From contig JACCIC010000035.1 in the NCBI GenBank assembly GCA_018907035.1, forward strand, positions 744,001-808,000: a stretch of 64,000 nucleotides of DNA, given 5' to 3'. Every line of letters begins with the position of its first letter. The first letter of the stretch is position 1. The position numbers and the translations under genes were made by a program. The notes beneath the pieces were generated by a model. It saw only the letters and a program-made list of their open reading frames with translations. It was not told where the DNA came from and made no database searches. Source of the DNA: Sycobia sp. Sy_11. Its lineage: Eukaryota; Arthropoda; Insecta; Hymenoptera; Epichrysomallidae. This document shows, in pieces, positions 11,814 through 24,830 of the stretch.

Positions 11814-12460
11814 AGTCTCCTGCCGGCTTCTTTCGAACGGGGACAGAAGGAAAGACAGACAGTACTTTTTTTTACGAGCCCGGGGATCGGCAAGTGTTTG
11901 AGAGTTTAATCCCGAATGAATAAAGAAAAGAGACGCGCGCGAGCTCGCGAGCTTCTTAAAATGCCCCGCGGAAGGATCTTGACTCGCTAAAAGAAAGGGT
12001 TGATCCCTGCCTCCCGTTCGTTTTATTCCACTGCCGTATACCAATAGATAGATGGCTCTCCGTTAAGTGCCCCGTGAAGGGAGAGCGATGGAAGGAGGAG
12101 GAGGGGGGGAGAATCGAGGGGATCGGTATCGAAATTTATTTGACGCCTTTATTTGCATCGGCTCGACCGCGCGACGATTCGGCGAATCTTCGGCGCGAAG
12201 ACGCCCGGGGGGTTATTGGTCGAGTAGCGGCTGGCTGTCTTTTTCTCTTTCCCGGCGAAGGGGTGAGGGTAGAGCGTGGAGCCTCGGGAAACAATACGAC
12301 GGTGACAGCACTGCCGTATCTTCCGCTTCCGACCTGACTACTTTTCTTATCAAAGTGAAACTATATGAATAGACTATCTGACAGTACGAGGGAATATTTG
12401 AAAAACTTCTTTCTATGTTCCAAATATTGCTTTTACATTTTCAACGGCGTCAAAGAATGA

Positions 12461-12511
12461 GTTTTTATGTGTTCAAAATGTATATAAAATCTGTTTTTAT
12501 GTGTTCAAAAT
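12461..12511 (+). repeat. 19-bp tandem duplication
   Basis: GTTTTTATGTGTTCAAAAT occurs at 12461-12479 and again exactly at 12493-12511, a period of 32. It lies in AT-rich non-coding DNA. Confidence 0.9.
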
Positions 12512-13366
12512 TATCTAAAAAAATACTATTAAAAGATACAGTACTATAACTAATATGAGGTTCGCGTTAAGTTTCTATTTGAAATTCTGGAAGAAAAAAT
12601 AAAAATTTTCAAATTAAAACTGAATTTTTTCTGATTGATGCAATTAATGTAATACCATTATTTCTAATGAAAATAACTTTTTTTTTAAAGTTGCTCGACT
12701 AAAATGTTCCTGGTAAACAGCTGAACAATAAATAGTATCGATCGTAATTAAAAACAGACTTAAAACATTCAAATTTCCAAATCAATTGAGTAGTTCAGTA
12801 AATAAATGAATAATAAGAACGTACATTGTAAGTTCAGCTCCATTTTTTGTGCAGAACCCTCGTCTGTCCGATAGCGGTAAGATACGAGGCGGAAAAATTC
12901 TTTTGTTCATCGAATCAGCAATCGATAAGACTTACGCAAAATTCAGCGGGGACTTAACTGTGTCCTATTTATCTTTAATGACTAGCATAAATCAAAAGCT
13001 ACTTAAGCGTATCCGAGTCCATGGCGTGGATCTCTGCGTTTTTTCGATTATCCGAGGGCTTATATAAAAGGGGTTCGAAGAGACCCTTGGGGACGCAGAG
13101 AAGGACGCCTCGGGCTCTCCCTTGTTTTCTCAGCGAAAGAACTTTGAGGAAAAAAAAGGGTTGAGAAGCAATAAAGCGGCGGCGAAAGGGACGGGGGGAG
13201 GGAGGGGAGGCTCGCTCCTTCGCTACATCGGTACAAGAGCTCGCCAATAACTCATTGACAAGAATCTCATCGGCTGGATAATGGCGAGCGTTTTCTCGGC
13301 CGGCGCTCGGCGTGGAGGCAGCCCCATAGCTAGCTTCCCTTGCCACTCAAGAATCTCCCGCGCTCC

Positions 13367-13391
13367 CTCTCTCTCTCTCTCTCTCTCTCTC
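13367..13391. repeat. (CT)n microsatellite
   Basis: Twenty-five bases of CT repeat in GC-rich sequence; simple repeat, potential GAGA-factor site on the minus strand. Confidence 0.95.
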
Positions 13392-14806
13392 ACTCTTGAT
13401 TAAGGATTCGGCTTAAAAAATAATTATTTTTAATTTGTGACCGCGATAAGGACATTATACCGCTCTTCGGCGCGCGCGCTCCGACTCGTTCTCTCCCGCA
13501 AGGACTCCTGGAGCCCCGCGCCCCTGGTTCGCGTTAATTCTCATTCGAGCCCTTTGGCATTCCTCATCTTGGATAATTGGTATTTTTTTCTCTCCATATA
13601 ATTGCCAACACGGCCATGAATCAGAAGAATTCGGGCTCTGCGAACTCTCTTAAATAATGTCGCCGCTATATACATACAAATTGATGGGAAACACGGCCGC
13701 GCCCCTCCCACAACCCCCCTCCCCTCCCTCACTCCTTCTCTTTGGGTCAAACGCTTAATATATGCATACGTAGAGCGCTAAAAGCGAAATGAGAATTTTT
13801 TAGATAGCGTATTTGCTCTGCTTACCGAGCGTATAATATTTCCATCGGCGGCGCGGGCGCGGCTAATATCGGAGAAAAGTTGGCTTGTTCAAACTCGACC
13901 CTTTCGAGCGCGCAATACACCGGCCGCGCGCTCCCGCGGCAAAGCCACGTAAATCCCCATTAATATTTTTCCCCGGGACTCATAAATATTTATGCGTCCC
14001 ATTTTTCATAGACGAATGGGCGATTTGTCGTTTTTTACTCGGATACAGCCAAGCTAATGAAATTTACATCCTTTCAAATTCGTCACGTACGCGGCGCCCG
14101 TCTCTCCTCGCGGATAAAGCGTAGAGGAAAAAAGGTCCGATTGAATTTCCAGCATCAGTAACGCCGGCTAGATAATTTAGCACGGCCACCGATAATTCCG
14201 CTCGAAGGAATGTCGCGAGGGCGCGCGAAAATGTCGCGTCGCGCGCGAGGAGGCGAGGCCTCCGGCAATGCTCGTTCCGGGAGATCCGAAAAATCCTCGG
14301 TCTTCTTTTTAAATTCGCGCGCGTTAAGTTGAGATAATAAACAAAAGGGAGCTGCCCGAGAATGTTTTTACGGTATTTAATTTAGCAAGGGAGGTTTAAC
14401 GCGGAAGTTAGAGCTCGCGGAGGGAGGGCCCGTAAAATTTAAATAATGAAATTTCCCTATTAAAGCTGCCCGGCGGGGTTGTACGGCAAACACATCAATT
14501 CCGCCGAATGTCTCGGGAGCGCGGACTCCCGCGGGCCGCGGCGGCTCGCACAAAGATATGCCGGGCACACATTGAGGAGAGGTCAGTCGTCAAAGTTCGC
14601 TCTCGGCGGTAACGTATGTTTGCGCGCTATCGCCATTGAAACGGCAAGTGAAATATACGAAATAAATCTTGCAAGACCCCATTCAAAAGCTTAGACAATG
14701 GCGCGTCCAGTGTAGCGCGGACGCCGCGCCGGCCGACGAAGGGTGTCCGGCATTGTGCGACGCGCAGGGCGCGGGCGTCGCTACCCCCCCGGGAAGGAGA
14801 GGGAAA

Positions 14807-14813
<7 letters not shown>

Positions 14814-14844
<31 letters not shown>
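14814..14844. repeat. (AG)n microsatellite
   Basis: Thirty-one bases of AG repeat. A complementary TC tract lies about 95 bases downstream at 14940-14962, so the two can pair as hairpin arms. Confidence 0.95.
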
Positions 14845-14849
<5 letters not shown>

Positions 14850-14939
14850 CGTCGACTCTTTCACGCGGCGGACGCTCGCCCCTTTGCTTCTTCCCTCGCT
14901 CAGCGCAACTTTCGTCTTCCAGCGGTGCTTCTCGCCTTG

Positions 14940-14962
14940 TCTCTCTCTCTCTCTCTCTCTCT
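14940..14962. repeat. (TC)n microsatellite
   Basis: Twenty-three bases of TC repeat, complementary to the AG tract at 14814-14844. Confidence 0.95.
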
Positions 14963-15390
14963 TTCTCTTCCTCCTCTTGGTGCTCCGATGCCTCTCCTAC
15001 CCTGCCCTTCCCCTCCCAACCCTCTGCAAAAATTTATTATTCCCGGACTCGATTTAAATACAGCACCTTGATTAATTATCCACTACCACAACAAATTTAC
15101 AATAGCCCTTTCGCTATGAAAGATTTATTTTCTTCCTGCTTTTAATCTACCTTGGAAGAATGCTTTTTCAGGCTTTTCTATCTAGCAGGATCTACGAGAA
15201 ATTTTCCAAAAATCTTTTGCTTTTTTATCACGCAAGAAGTCGTGAGATAAATATTAAAATTATCTAATGATATATATATCAAAATACAAATTTTAATCTA
15301 AAAATCTGCAATAATTGTTAATAATTGATTCCGTGCGAAGATCATTGTCGTATTCGTAAAATTAATAAATATGAATTGAAATTCGCGGCG

Positions 15391-18380
15391 AGGCGATCTA
15401 CTATTCAAGTTTCACATGCGCGCATAAATACGTCGTAAGCCAGGGCATCGGGAAATTTCGGGGCGAACCAAATCGAGATAGAGGAAAATCGCAGACCCGT
15501 CGTCCCGGATGGTGCGAGCCACCCATCCCCGCCCCCCGCATCGTCGCTCGGGCACGATCTTCGCATGGGGCGGTCGTAAAGAATGGTCGCGCATTCGGAG
15601 GTCCAGCGAGCAGCCCTTCCTCGCCACCCGCGCACCCCTCGGCCGCCCACCGCCCGCGGTCTCTTTCCCGGGCGCGCCGCCCTCTTTCGAACCCGTGTCG
15701 GTGAGCTCGGGCCCGAGACCACAGTGCAAAGTTTCTGAAGCGAGACAAGCCGCAATATAATGCCACCCCTCTCGCCCGCCTTCCCGCAGCGGGCAGCGAA
15801 CCGGCTCGAGCCACCTTCGACCCGATGTTCCTTCTGCCTTTTTTTTTTCTCCGCCGAAACAAATCCAACTTGCCACCGCGGCCGTATTTTTCCGTTCGCT
15901 CGATATCTACGTTCCTCATCGATGCTGAAATACCAATTGAAACTTTTACTTCCCGTATTATTTTATATCGCTATACGAATTTCGTTTATCATCCTTCCAG
16001 TTTTTGTAGAATAAACATTTGAAATTATTATCGATGGTGGCATATATGCGTAAACGTCATCATTTATAAATGATAAATATTTGAAAAATGTATCCAATAA
16101 TTTATCAATACTTGAGAAAATTATTGATTATTTGAAAATTTCACCTTTTCCTTGACATTAATAATATTTTAACATATTGACATATTCATCTACTAAACTT
16201 CTCATCAGGGTATCTAAATTTTTTTAACGAATAGAAAAACTATAAAACTTTTAAAATTTTGTTTTATCTTATTAAAGGTGGTAGATAAGAACCAAACGGA
16301 TTATTTAAATATTCGAAATTTCTTTAAGAGAAGTTTTGATTTTAGAAAATTCCAACCCGCAAAAAGGATCCTTTTTTTCGAACCTTTTTTTATTATACAT
16401 AATGGGATCGGAGTGATACTATTGAGAACTATAAATAAATGTAAACTATATTGATTGACTTATTTAGAGATATAATTAATTATTATTAAATGAATGCTTT
16501 GTCTTTAATTTAAAACTGACTGGATTCGCACAAATCAAAAGACTTAATGGAAAAAATTTATTCCTTGCGAGTGAATAAGTGCGTGAATCAAAAGAATCGA
16601 TTTAAAAGTAATTTTTTTTCAGCGCAGCAGATAAATTTCAATTTATTTATTAGTTAGTCTTATACAAGAAATATTAGGGAAACAAATTTGCGTCGTTCTT
16701 CATCGCGGTATTCAATGTGACGCTCATCGCGTTTCCGGCGTCGAGTAACGAGGGGCACATCGAAGCAATACACCGGATTATTTCTCGGAGTATTTCGAGC
16801 CGTACCATTGAGAGGGGATGGGGCGAGAGATTCGGTTAAGTGGCCGCGCGCGAACGGAGCTAAAGTCGCGGCTCTCGTTTCGACGTGGCGAGCCGCCGGC
16901 GAGATAGATCGCGACGCTCGGCCAAGAGCTCGGGCGAGGATCGGACGTAATCCCGTTGCGAAAGTCGCGATTATTGGATATCCTTCGATAGGAGCAGGGG
17001 GAGGGCGCCGGATCCGCCGAACCCACCGCCGCCCGACGCGCAGCGGAGCAGCCTGGCGCGAGCGCGCGAGCTGGGGAAAGGGGGGGGGGTGAAGGTAATA
17101 TTGATTAACGCGCGAAGGTCCCGGAAGGCTAATCCGACGCGGCCATAAACAGCTCAGGTCCAGAGGCTAAATCCGGCGCAAATTGTTACTAATTCGCATC
17201 TTAATAATGACCGCGTCAGAGACGTCACCGTATCTCAGAACCTGGCAAATTAGCCCCGATGACAAACGACAGTCCGGGATAAGGGGGGGGAGGTGGGGGA
17301 GGCGCGCGCACACACATGCGCGCGCGCCCTTCTGCCTTCCGTTGCTCCTTCTGCTCCTCCTCCTGACGCGCGCCTCGTTCCTCCTTCGCCGGCCTCTTCG
17401 GCCGGCTCGACGCGGCTTCTCCTCGGCCGAGAGTCCGAATGTGTGCGTGCACACGGTATGCAGCTGCGTCGCGCGCGGCCAATGCGATACCGGGCGTGTT
17501 TGCGCGTCGCCGCTGACGGCTTGTATGCTCGCCTCGCGGGGAGCCGGCGAGCGAGCCGCACGAGTGCGCGACATGTGCGCGAGTCATCCTGCCCCTGGAT
17601 GTGCGATCAATCAAATCAATTAATGGTTTGATCGTTTTATTGACCTTGCGGCAATTTCCGTCCGCGGCCTGTGCCCGTTCTGCCTATGAGAAACTTTATG
17701 GAATGTCATTGTAATGGATCGTAATAGACATTGTCATCGATTTCAAATAGATTTTTTTATCGTATATAAAATCAATATTGATTCTGTTCTATTATTCCGA
17801 GAAATTTCTTTTTGAAAAAATATAAGAAGATTTTTATTCGTAATTTTGAAGTTCGAGAAAGTAATTCTTCAATGAAAAATTTAGTACTATTTTTTATATC
17901 TTCAGTAATGTAAAACCAAATAATCAATTTATTTAAGAAATTATTTATCATAAGCAAATAGTCTAAATATGTATTGTTTTTTTTCTTTCAATGATAACAG
18001 TAATAGTAATCAATATCATCTTAATATACTTATATTTTTTACATATATAGCTACTCTATTTTTTTAAACGATGTCACTGATAAAAAATATATACGTTTTT
18101 GGGATTTATACTGGAAGGTTTACTTCATTAGAAGGAAGTTTTCTATTTTTCCATTTTCGTATCTTTACATTTTATTATCACTATCTAACTATTTTTCCTT
18201 TTCATTTCTATCTTGAGTATTGATAATTCATTGCATTCTTTTGTCCAAAATGAAGTTAATATCACGACATTGTGTCTGATTACCCTCGTTGATTAAGAAA
18301 TTATAACAGAAGACTATTAGAAAAGTGGAATTTTTTTTATTCAAAATTGAACGCTGCTTTCTTTCTATTATTTATTGAAC
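15391..18380. other. two GC-rich blocks separated by AT-rich DNA
   Basis: 15391-15960 and 16681-17700 are GC- and CpG-rich, with three or more overlapping frames per strand that are Arg/Pro/Ala-rich and unlike any known protein. A ten-base G-run lies at 17080-17089, and a C/A-rich alternating stretch near 17305-17330. 15961-16680 and 17701-18380 are AT-rich with nothing recognisable. A short stem CGATCAA/TTGATCG at 17604-17634 is noted. Confidence 0.65.
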
Positions 18381-20590
18381 AAAATCCATGTCAGTGCGAA
18401 ATAATAAGACGGCCATGCAGACATTAATTATGCGTAGGAGGATTTCAAAAGGGGGGGGGGAGCGGAACGTTCGAGCCGTCCGAGCTCTCGCGTGCTACAT
18501 CCGGGGATATTCCCGAAACATGATATCGAATGCCACCGGCAGGATCCGTCATTTCGTCGGAGCAATTCGACCGCACGTCATTGCGGTAAGATACCCGCGC
18601 GCGCGCCGCTGCAGCCCCCATCGGCGCGGAACTGTCTCTGATTTTCCGCGGAAGCGTTTCATCGGCCTAGACAGAGATCAACCCCTTTCGCCCCCAGCCC
18701 CCCAACCCCCTCCACCCCCCCCCGCCGACCCGCCGCACCCTACGCCCTCGACCGAATATTGCAACGACCGCATCACGGCCTCCCTGGGAACTTGTCCATC
18801 ACGCGTCCGAGCCATTATCATAAATCTTTGCTGGGATCCGGCGAGCCTGGCTTCGGCGCCTCTCCCGCAGAAAGTTCATTATCGCGTCGACGACCGCGCG
18901 TGCTACAATAATATTCGACGTTTTGTGAATATTATCACGCCAGCGTCACGGACTTTCCGATGGGGGAATCAATCGTCGTTGTTTATCCGCCGCTGGAAGA
19001 CAAGGGGTTCGGACACGGGGAGGAGGTATTCTGCACAGAGGGCCCCCCTCTGGATTTGCATGTAACTGCGCGGCAGAGCGCGTATGCAGGTCAGGGTGCA
19101 GCTGCGTTAGGGTTAGTGGGCGGCGGCGGCTGCCACCTCGGCTCACCTATCGTTCTGGGGCTCGCTCCTGCCCCCCCCCCTCGTTCTGCTCCCGCCCGAC
19201 ACATTGTATAGACGGATGCCTTCGCTCATACAATTTGGAGCTCCTCCGTCGCCGCTGCTACGTCGCATCTAGTATCTATCTAATTATTGTCCGCGGACCG
19301 AGCCGCCGCCGCCGCCTCCGCGCGGTACTCCGCTCTCATCGTGATATACCGCATGCTAATAAGCGGCTAAAGACCCTGGGACCGTGCCTAGCTGCCCATA
19401 AATCTTAACGGCCGTTTGTGCATCGCGGTGCGCCACTATCTTCCTCTTAGCCCTCCCCTCGCCCTTACCATCTACCCGATGCGAGACCTCCGTCGTCTCG
19501 TCACCCTCCTCTCCTACGTCATCCTTGCCATCGGTCATCTTCTTATCCGGGCAGTGCCCCGTGTCTATTCCAGCGTCAATTTTCTGTTTCTGATCCGAAA
19601 TTTCGATTGAACTTTGCTCGCTACTCTTAGTATTTATCTGTACTAGTATTTAAAAACAAAACCAATTTACCGAAAAAATCCTTATTATTATAAATATGTC
19701 GATATCTGAAACTAATACGATCTCAATTTCAATTTCTAGTAAATACTTAAATAATAAATTTGCAATGAAGATCATTTGCAATAAGCCAATGCATCCTTAG
19801 CGTTGTACTGCTTGAAATCTTTAGTTGAAATCTTCTCTATTCGTAGTTTGAATGAGGTAAAATATCTGAGGTTTTGATTATAGTTAAATCGAAATTAATT
19901 CATAAAAACTGTTAGTAAAAGAACAAAACTTCGGCACTTGGATAATTTATATAAAAGAATAGGGACAGCTGTTTGGATGATCGAGCAATTCTGAAAATAG
20001 ATTACCATCTGTATTACGAATCACCAAGCCTTTGATGAATCATCAATTTACGAAATTATGTTGCCGATAGCATTAATTATATAAATAGAAGCTTATAAAA
20101 ATATTTTATCCAAAAGCGAAAAATTTCCTTTAACGTGCAGAGTCGTGACTTTATCGAAAAGTCACTATGGAAATCTGCTTTAATCGGTATTGATAAATTA
20201 AAAAAAATAACTTACTTAACTTACTTTTTTCGATTTTATTAGGATTATCACAGTGTTATTATTGATAACTAAAGAGAATTTTGAAAATAGAGAGAATTGA
20301 GAAAATAAGATGCATTTTATATATCTTTTGATTGTGTAATATAAGAGAAAATTACTTTAAAAGATAAGAAGATCGATTCAAGCAGTTATATGCCATTTTG
20401 ATAGTATGCCGAGAGAAAAAATTGTATATTTACATATAAAAGCAAATTTTAAGTTTTAGGATAAGATATTTTTTTGAGCACATGTTCATATATCAATGCT
20501 AGTGACGACTTGTTATCGTCATAATAATAATACTTCTACATTGGAAATACTCTCAATCAACTTTTTTAATAAATTAATTTTAATAAATTT
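18381..20590. other. GC-rich block then AT-rich block
   Basis: 18381-19620 is GC-rich with a ten-base G-run at 18451-18460 and C-runs near 18690-18725 and 19170. A 225-codon plus-strand frame there is Arg/Pro-rich, begins in a G-run and shows no domain. The octamer ATTTGCAT lies at 19054-19061. 19621-20590 is AT-rich with stops in all frames and no feature I can support. Confidence 0.65.
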
Positions 20591-20942
20591 ATTGAATCGA
20601 TGTTACGCGCAGATGTTGGCATCTCTCTAAATAAAAAGACTTACTGGGGAATCTACGTTTATCAAATATATGCTTTAATAGAAGCTGAAATAGTCGATCC
20701 ATTAACGAACTCTCGAAAACCTCCTCCCGTTCTCGATAGAATTGGCATGTGCATATATATATAGAGTGCGCAATACATGGGTAACGAAGAGGAAAGTGAA
20801 AAACGGCCGTGGCAACCGCATCGGACGCGCGCCTGCTATCGAATCCAAGTGGCCGCATTTCCCGTGACGGGGCGTCGAACGAGATGCCCGCCTTCCCCTC
20901 CCCCAACCCCGTCGAGCGATGCCGAGTGCTTAATACATCGAG

Positions 20943-20963
20943 AGCAGCAGCAGCAGCAGCAGC
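20943..20963. repeat. (AGC)n trinucleotide repeat
   Basis: Seven AGC units. Depending on frame this reads as Gln, Ala or Ser (Leu on the minus strand), which is why long spurious frames on both strands cross it. Confidence 0.9.
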
Positions 20964-21085
20964 GCGGCTCGGACGGCGGAACAGCTGGCGGACGGACGCG
21001 TCGAATCGAAGGGAATCCATTCGACGCGGGGGATCATCGCGATATGTATGTATGTGCCGGAGGCGCGGGCGCATATATACATGTG

Positions 21086-21104
21086 TATATATATATATAT
21101 ATAT
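21086..21104. repeat. (TA)n microsatellite
   Basis: Nineteen bases of TA repeat in GC-rich surroundings. Confidence 0.9.
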
Positions 21105-23566
21105 TTGCAAGCGCGCAGCCGGCCCGCTCCGTCTCCCACCCTCCTCTCGTTCCGATGCAATCTGGGCTCGCACATCGGCTCCCCTTTGCTTTCGATCTCG
21201 CCCGCGCGTACGCGCGCCCTCCCTCACCCCTTCTCGTCCTCCCCACCCCCCCCCCAATCCCGGTCCACCCCATCCATACGCCACGGTCGCGTGTTGTGCG
21301 TGAAACTGCAGAATGTCCGAGCGGGCGATGCAACGCCGACCACACATCAATTCACTGCAAATGGACATCAATACTGGTAATTAATACATCGCGCCTCTCT
21401 ACCTCCGGCACTTCGTCCTCCGCGCTTCTCTCGCTTCCTCTTCCCATTTCGCGTCTGTCTCCCTCACCGACTCTCCCCCCCCCATAACACTCACCCTGTT
21501 TTTCCTCCCGCTCTTTCTGCTCTCGTTTACGCAGATTTTTTTTTTACCTTGTTTTCACCGGTCTCGGCCTGCGGTTATCGGCTTCCTGCTCTCTCCGATG
21601 CTTCGTCCTCCCCTCGACATCGCCGATGCTGATCAGCTCTATCTGCCCCTCTCTTTCTGTCGCTCTCTCCGCACACGTTTCCAGTGTAGAGGCATGCCCG
21701 TCTATCTCTCTTCCCCCATCCTGCAGCCGTGCGAGGGATTTCAGCTGCGGATTTGCATGTAAGTGATACCCATGTTGGCGGATCCGATTGACGGCACTAC
21801 GGTCGAGAGGTGGAGAAGTCAGGTGAGCGCTAATCGAACCTCTCCGAATCACGGTCTATCCGTTTTAAATACTGTCGATTTGATTTAGACAGCTTTCAAT
21901 GCAGTTAACACCTTACATTTATTATTTCTCTATTTATTTTATTTGAGACATATTTTTTTATATTTAAAGAAAAACTACTCATAAAACTTTAAAACTCGAA
22001 GGAATTATTTTCTGGAGTAATTAATTTCGCGACATCATAGGTATGCACGCATGAGTTTTTCACAATATACAGATATTTAATTAAAATTATCTAATAAAAA
22101 ATTACGAAATGAAAGTTTTGTGAACTAATCCATGTCTCAAATTAATAGTTTAAATAGATGCAATTATAATAAAATTAAAATTAGATATTCGATAAAAATT
22201 AGAGTTTATTTATTAATATTATATGTATATATTTTTGTAAGATTCTCTTCTATTCTTAGAAGTCTTTTAACATGAACTGTCTGTTTCAATTTGGCATTTA
22301 CGAGTTCTAATGGCGTTGTTCATGTATTGATGTCACATATATTAGTAAATGATTGTATTCGTTCCACATAACTCACTCATGGCTTGATTAACTATTTCAA
22401 ATTTAAGTCTTTGCTACCTTGTAACTAACTATAGTATTTGGCTTTGAAATTGTCTTCGTATAAAATCTGATTTATGTATAATAAATTGCTAAAGTTCGTC
22501 TTGAAAAGAGGTCAAAATAATAAAGTTACTCCAATCGTTGAGACAAAAATAAAATTTGTTTTTAGCTATTTAAAACAAATTCAATGGATAGTAAGAACAT
22601 TAAAAGTTGAGTTGTAAGATAAAAAATTATTATAAATTATTAAAAACATGAAAGGTTAATATGTAGGCATAAACACACTTATTAATGATAACTTACATAC
22701 AATTATACGAGTCTTACTTATCACACCTGTTACTACTTATGCAAGGTCAGTACATCTTCAACACATTTAATACTAAAACTAAATATTTTTGTTTGCCTTT
22801 ACAAATATTTCTTTTTAGAAAATTATAATTTCTAAATATATCAAATAATAAAATTATAATTAATCCAATTTCTCTATATATTAAATAGTGTCTATGATTT
22901 CCAGTTCAAATTTTTTAAGTAAAAAATTTAACAATTTTACTTGTAACGAACGATCCCAAGCCAATTCTAAACGTTTTCAATTTTAATTTTATCGATTTTC
23001 AATAGAAATTCATATAAAATACAGCCCGTACGGATTTATTAACGCGCCTGATTTCCTTTGCTTTCCGACGAATTAAATCGGAAGCGCATACTTGTCCGTA
23101 ATACGGAAGAACAACAACATTCGTGTATATTGACGAAAATGCGATACGGGGATAAAGGCCGAGAACGATATTCGCCCATTAAAAGAAAGCGCGCGTAATA
23201 GCCGCGCGACGCTCTGTATACGCGCAAAGTGAAATATCGCCGCCAGAGGAGCGACGCCCCCGAGAGCTCGCCCGCTCGACGCTCGGCGCCCGTAAATTGG
23301 TTATCAAAGGGTATTAGCACACACTGCAAAACCGATACGCGGCCTGCACTCGAGAGCTCGAGCGCGCGAACGTTGGCGATCGGCGAAAAGTAAAAAAAAA
23401 ATAATAAAAATAAAAATAAAGAGGAAAAAAAGGTCAGCCGGGGTGCAGAAAAAAGGCGAACGAGAAGAAACGTGAAAATATTTGCACGCATCGCACCCCC
23501 TTCGGCTCTATCGGATTTTCCACTTGCGGCAATGGGCTTTTATTAAAAGTCCCCTCCCCTCCCCCT

Positions 23567-23571
<5 letters not shown>

Positions 23572-23602
<31 letters not shown>
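23572..23602. repeat. (CT)n microsatellite
   Basis: Thirty-one bases of CT repeat preceded by a C-rich pyrimidine stretch from about 23551; together a 50-base pyrimidine tract with one G at 23571. Confidence 0.95.
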
Positions 23603-23605
<3 letters not shown>

Positions 23606-23955
23606 CGCTCTCACGGAAAGCCGAACGCGGGCGATTCCGATACGTTATATGCGCGCGAGTCCTCCGTGCCGCTGCACTCGAGCCTTCGAATGCCTATATG
23701 TGTACACATAGCCAGTCGGCTCTCGGGCGCGTCGGAACGGGAGCAGCAGATGCCAGTATGCGTATACGATGGGACGGTTCGATAATTAAATTCACGTCAT
23801 CTCGCCGATTCAACAGCCACTACTCTTTCGCTCTCTATCTCACCCTCTCGCTCTCCCTTTTCCCTCCCGTCCTTCCCTTAATCCGACGTGCTTACTCTTT
23901 CGCTTAATTGGCTTTAAGGCAAAGATTACCTTTTCAATTTTTGCCTGGCTCTCTG

Positions 23956-23977
23956 TCTCTCTCTCTCTCTCTCTCTC
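23956..23977. repeat. (TC)n microsatellite
   Basis: Twenty-two bases of TC repeat, continuing as an interrupted pyrimidine tract to about 24030. Confidence 0.95.
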
Positions 23978-24830
23978 CTCCTTTCCGCTCTTATTTTCCT
24001 TTTTCACTTCGCTTTTCACTCTTCCGCTTTTTTACGATAAATAAAGATGGATTAAATGGACGTTACTTCGGAAATTAATATATTTGATCCTATCTCATGT
24101 GGTCGGTAAGATGTATGTTCTTTGTCGCAGTGCATTGTATCGTTAAAAAAATTCCTTCTATTAACTGTTATTTTTAATAAATAAAAAAGGAAGATAACAA
24201 TGAATATTGAATAAAATCATCAGTGCCGATGGTAAAAACATTTAGGGTTCGAAAGAGTATTATTATCTTAAAAAATTCTCGCAAATTAGATAGAAGATAT
24301 TGATAAAATGATCGCAATTTCACAAACAAAGAATGTATAAATGCTCTTTTATTAATCCTTTATCTTTGTATAATTTAAAAAAGTAGCTATGGGAGAATAG
24401 ATTTAAAATAATGCATGTAACATGCAGACTTTTTATATCTATAATTATCTCTTCTGTATTAATTTATTGATACCGATAAAATTAATTTTCTTGTATTAGT
24501 CAAATATGCGTTCAAATCTATCTATAATTATAATGAATAGCCAATGGGATCTGCGTTAGGCTTGAGTTATTTTCTGGAATATTACAAGCTACAGTTGGCA
24601 ACGATGGGGGAACTGTTCGCAGCATATTCCCTTTACGAGGCAAAATCTCAGCACGATATTTGTCACGTGAAGCCCGAACAACAGATTCCGAGGCAATAAT
24701 CAATGATCAGTCTAATTGAGTGGGATTGATCGCATCGATGATAAGGACGCGGGACTTCGTCCATACGAGAGACACTAAGAGAAAGCTCGCAGTAGACAGA
24801 GATAGAGAGAGTGAGAGAGGTGGAGCGAGA

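Larger units (their letters stand above)
10581..12850. other. mixed GC/AT region with TG and GA repeats
   Basis: 10581-11120 is GC-rich with a 12-base G-run at 10941-10952. 11121-11580 is AT-rich and empty. 11581-12360 is mixed and carries a TG-rich repeat, a (GA)n tract and a perfect 14-bp stem-loop. 12361-12850 is AT-rich and includes a short tandem duplication at 12461-12511. No gene is supported in any part. Confidence 0.65.
12851..15390. other. GC-rich block with GA and CT tracts, ending AT-rich
   Basis: The block opens with a splice-acceptor-like TTTTTTGTGCAG ending at 12854 (described as a weak candidate). It holds (CT)n at 13367-13391, (GA)n at 14814-14844 and (TC)n at 14940-14962. 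Overlapping frames around 14669-15145 pass straight through these repeats as Arg-Glu and Ser-Leu runs and are not genes. 15131-15390 is AT-rich and empty. Confidence 0.65.
20591..23030. other. GC-rich block with AGC and TA repeats, then AT-rich block
   Basis: 20591-21870 is GC-rich with (AGC)n and (TA)n repeats, C-runs at 21246-21255 and 21476-21483, and six mutually overlapping frames of 80-260 codons. The frames read through repeats (poly-Gln, poly-Ala or poly-Leu in different frames and Ile-Tyr runs), so none is called. 21871-23030 is AT-rich and empty. Confidence 0.65.
23031..24510. other. GC-rich block with two CT tracts, then AT-rich block
   Basis: 23031-24050 contains (CT)n at 23572-23602 and (TC)n at 23956-23977 and several low-complexity frames. 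23391-23430 is A-rich. 24051-24510 is AT-rich and holds nothing I can name. Confidence 0.65.

Noticed and set aside
18388..19065. 225-codon plus-strand frame
   Set aside because: It reads a G-run as Gly and C-runs as Pro, with no recognisable motif and no support from splice signals.
20589..21487. Overlapping 260- and 236-codon frames on opposite strands
   Set aside because: Both run through AGC, TA and C-run repeats, giving homopolymer and Ile-Tyr strings; neither resembles a protein family.
21735..21764. TTTCAG followed 14 bases later by GTAAGTG, a microexon shape
   Set aside because: The tract before the AG is purine-rich and the interval is too short to trust. The GTAAGT is part of the POU-octamer 14-mer.
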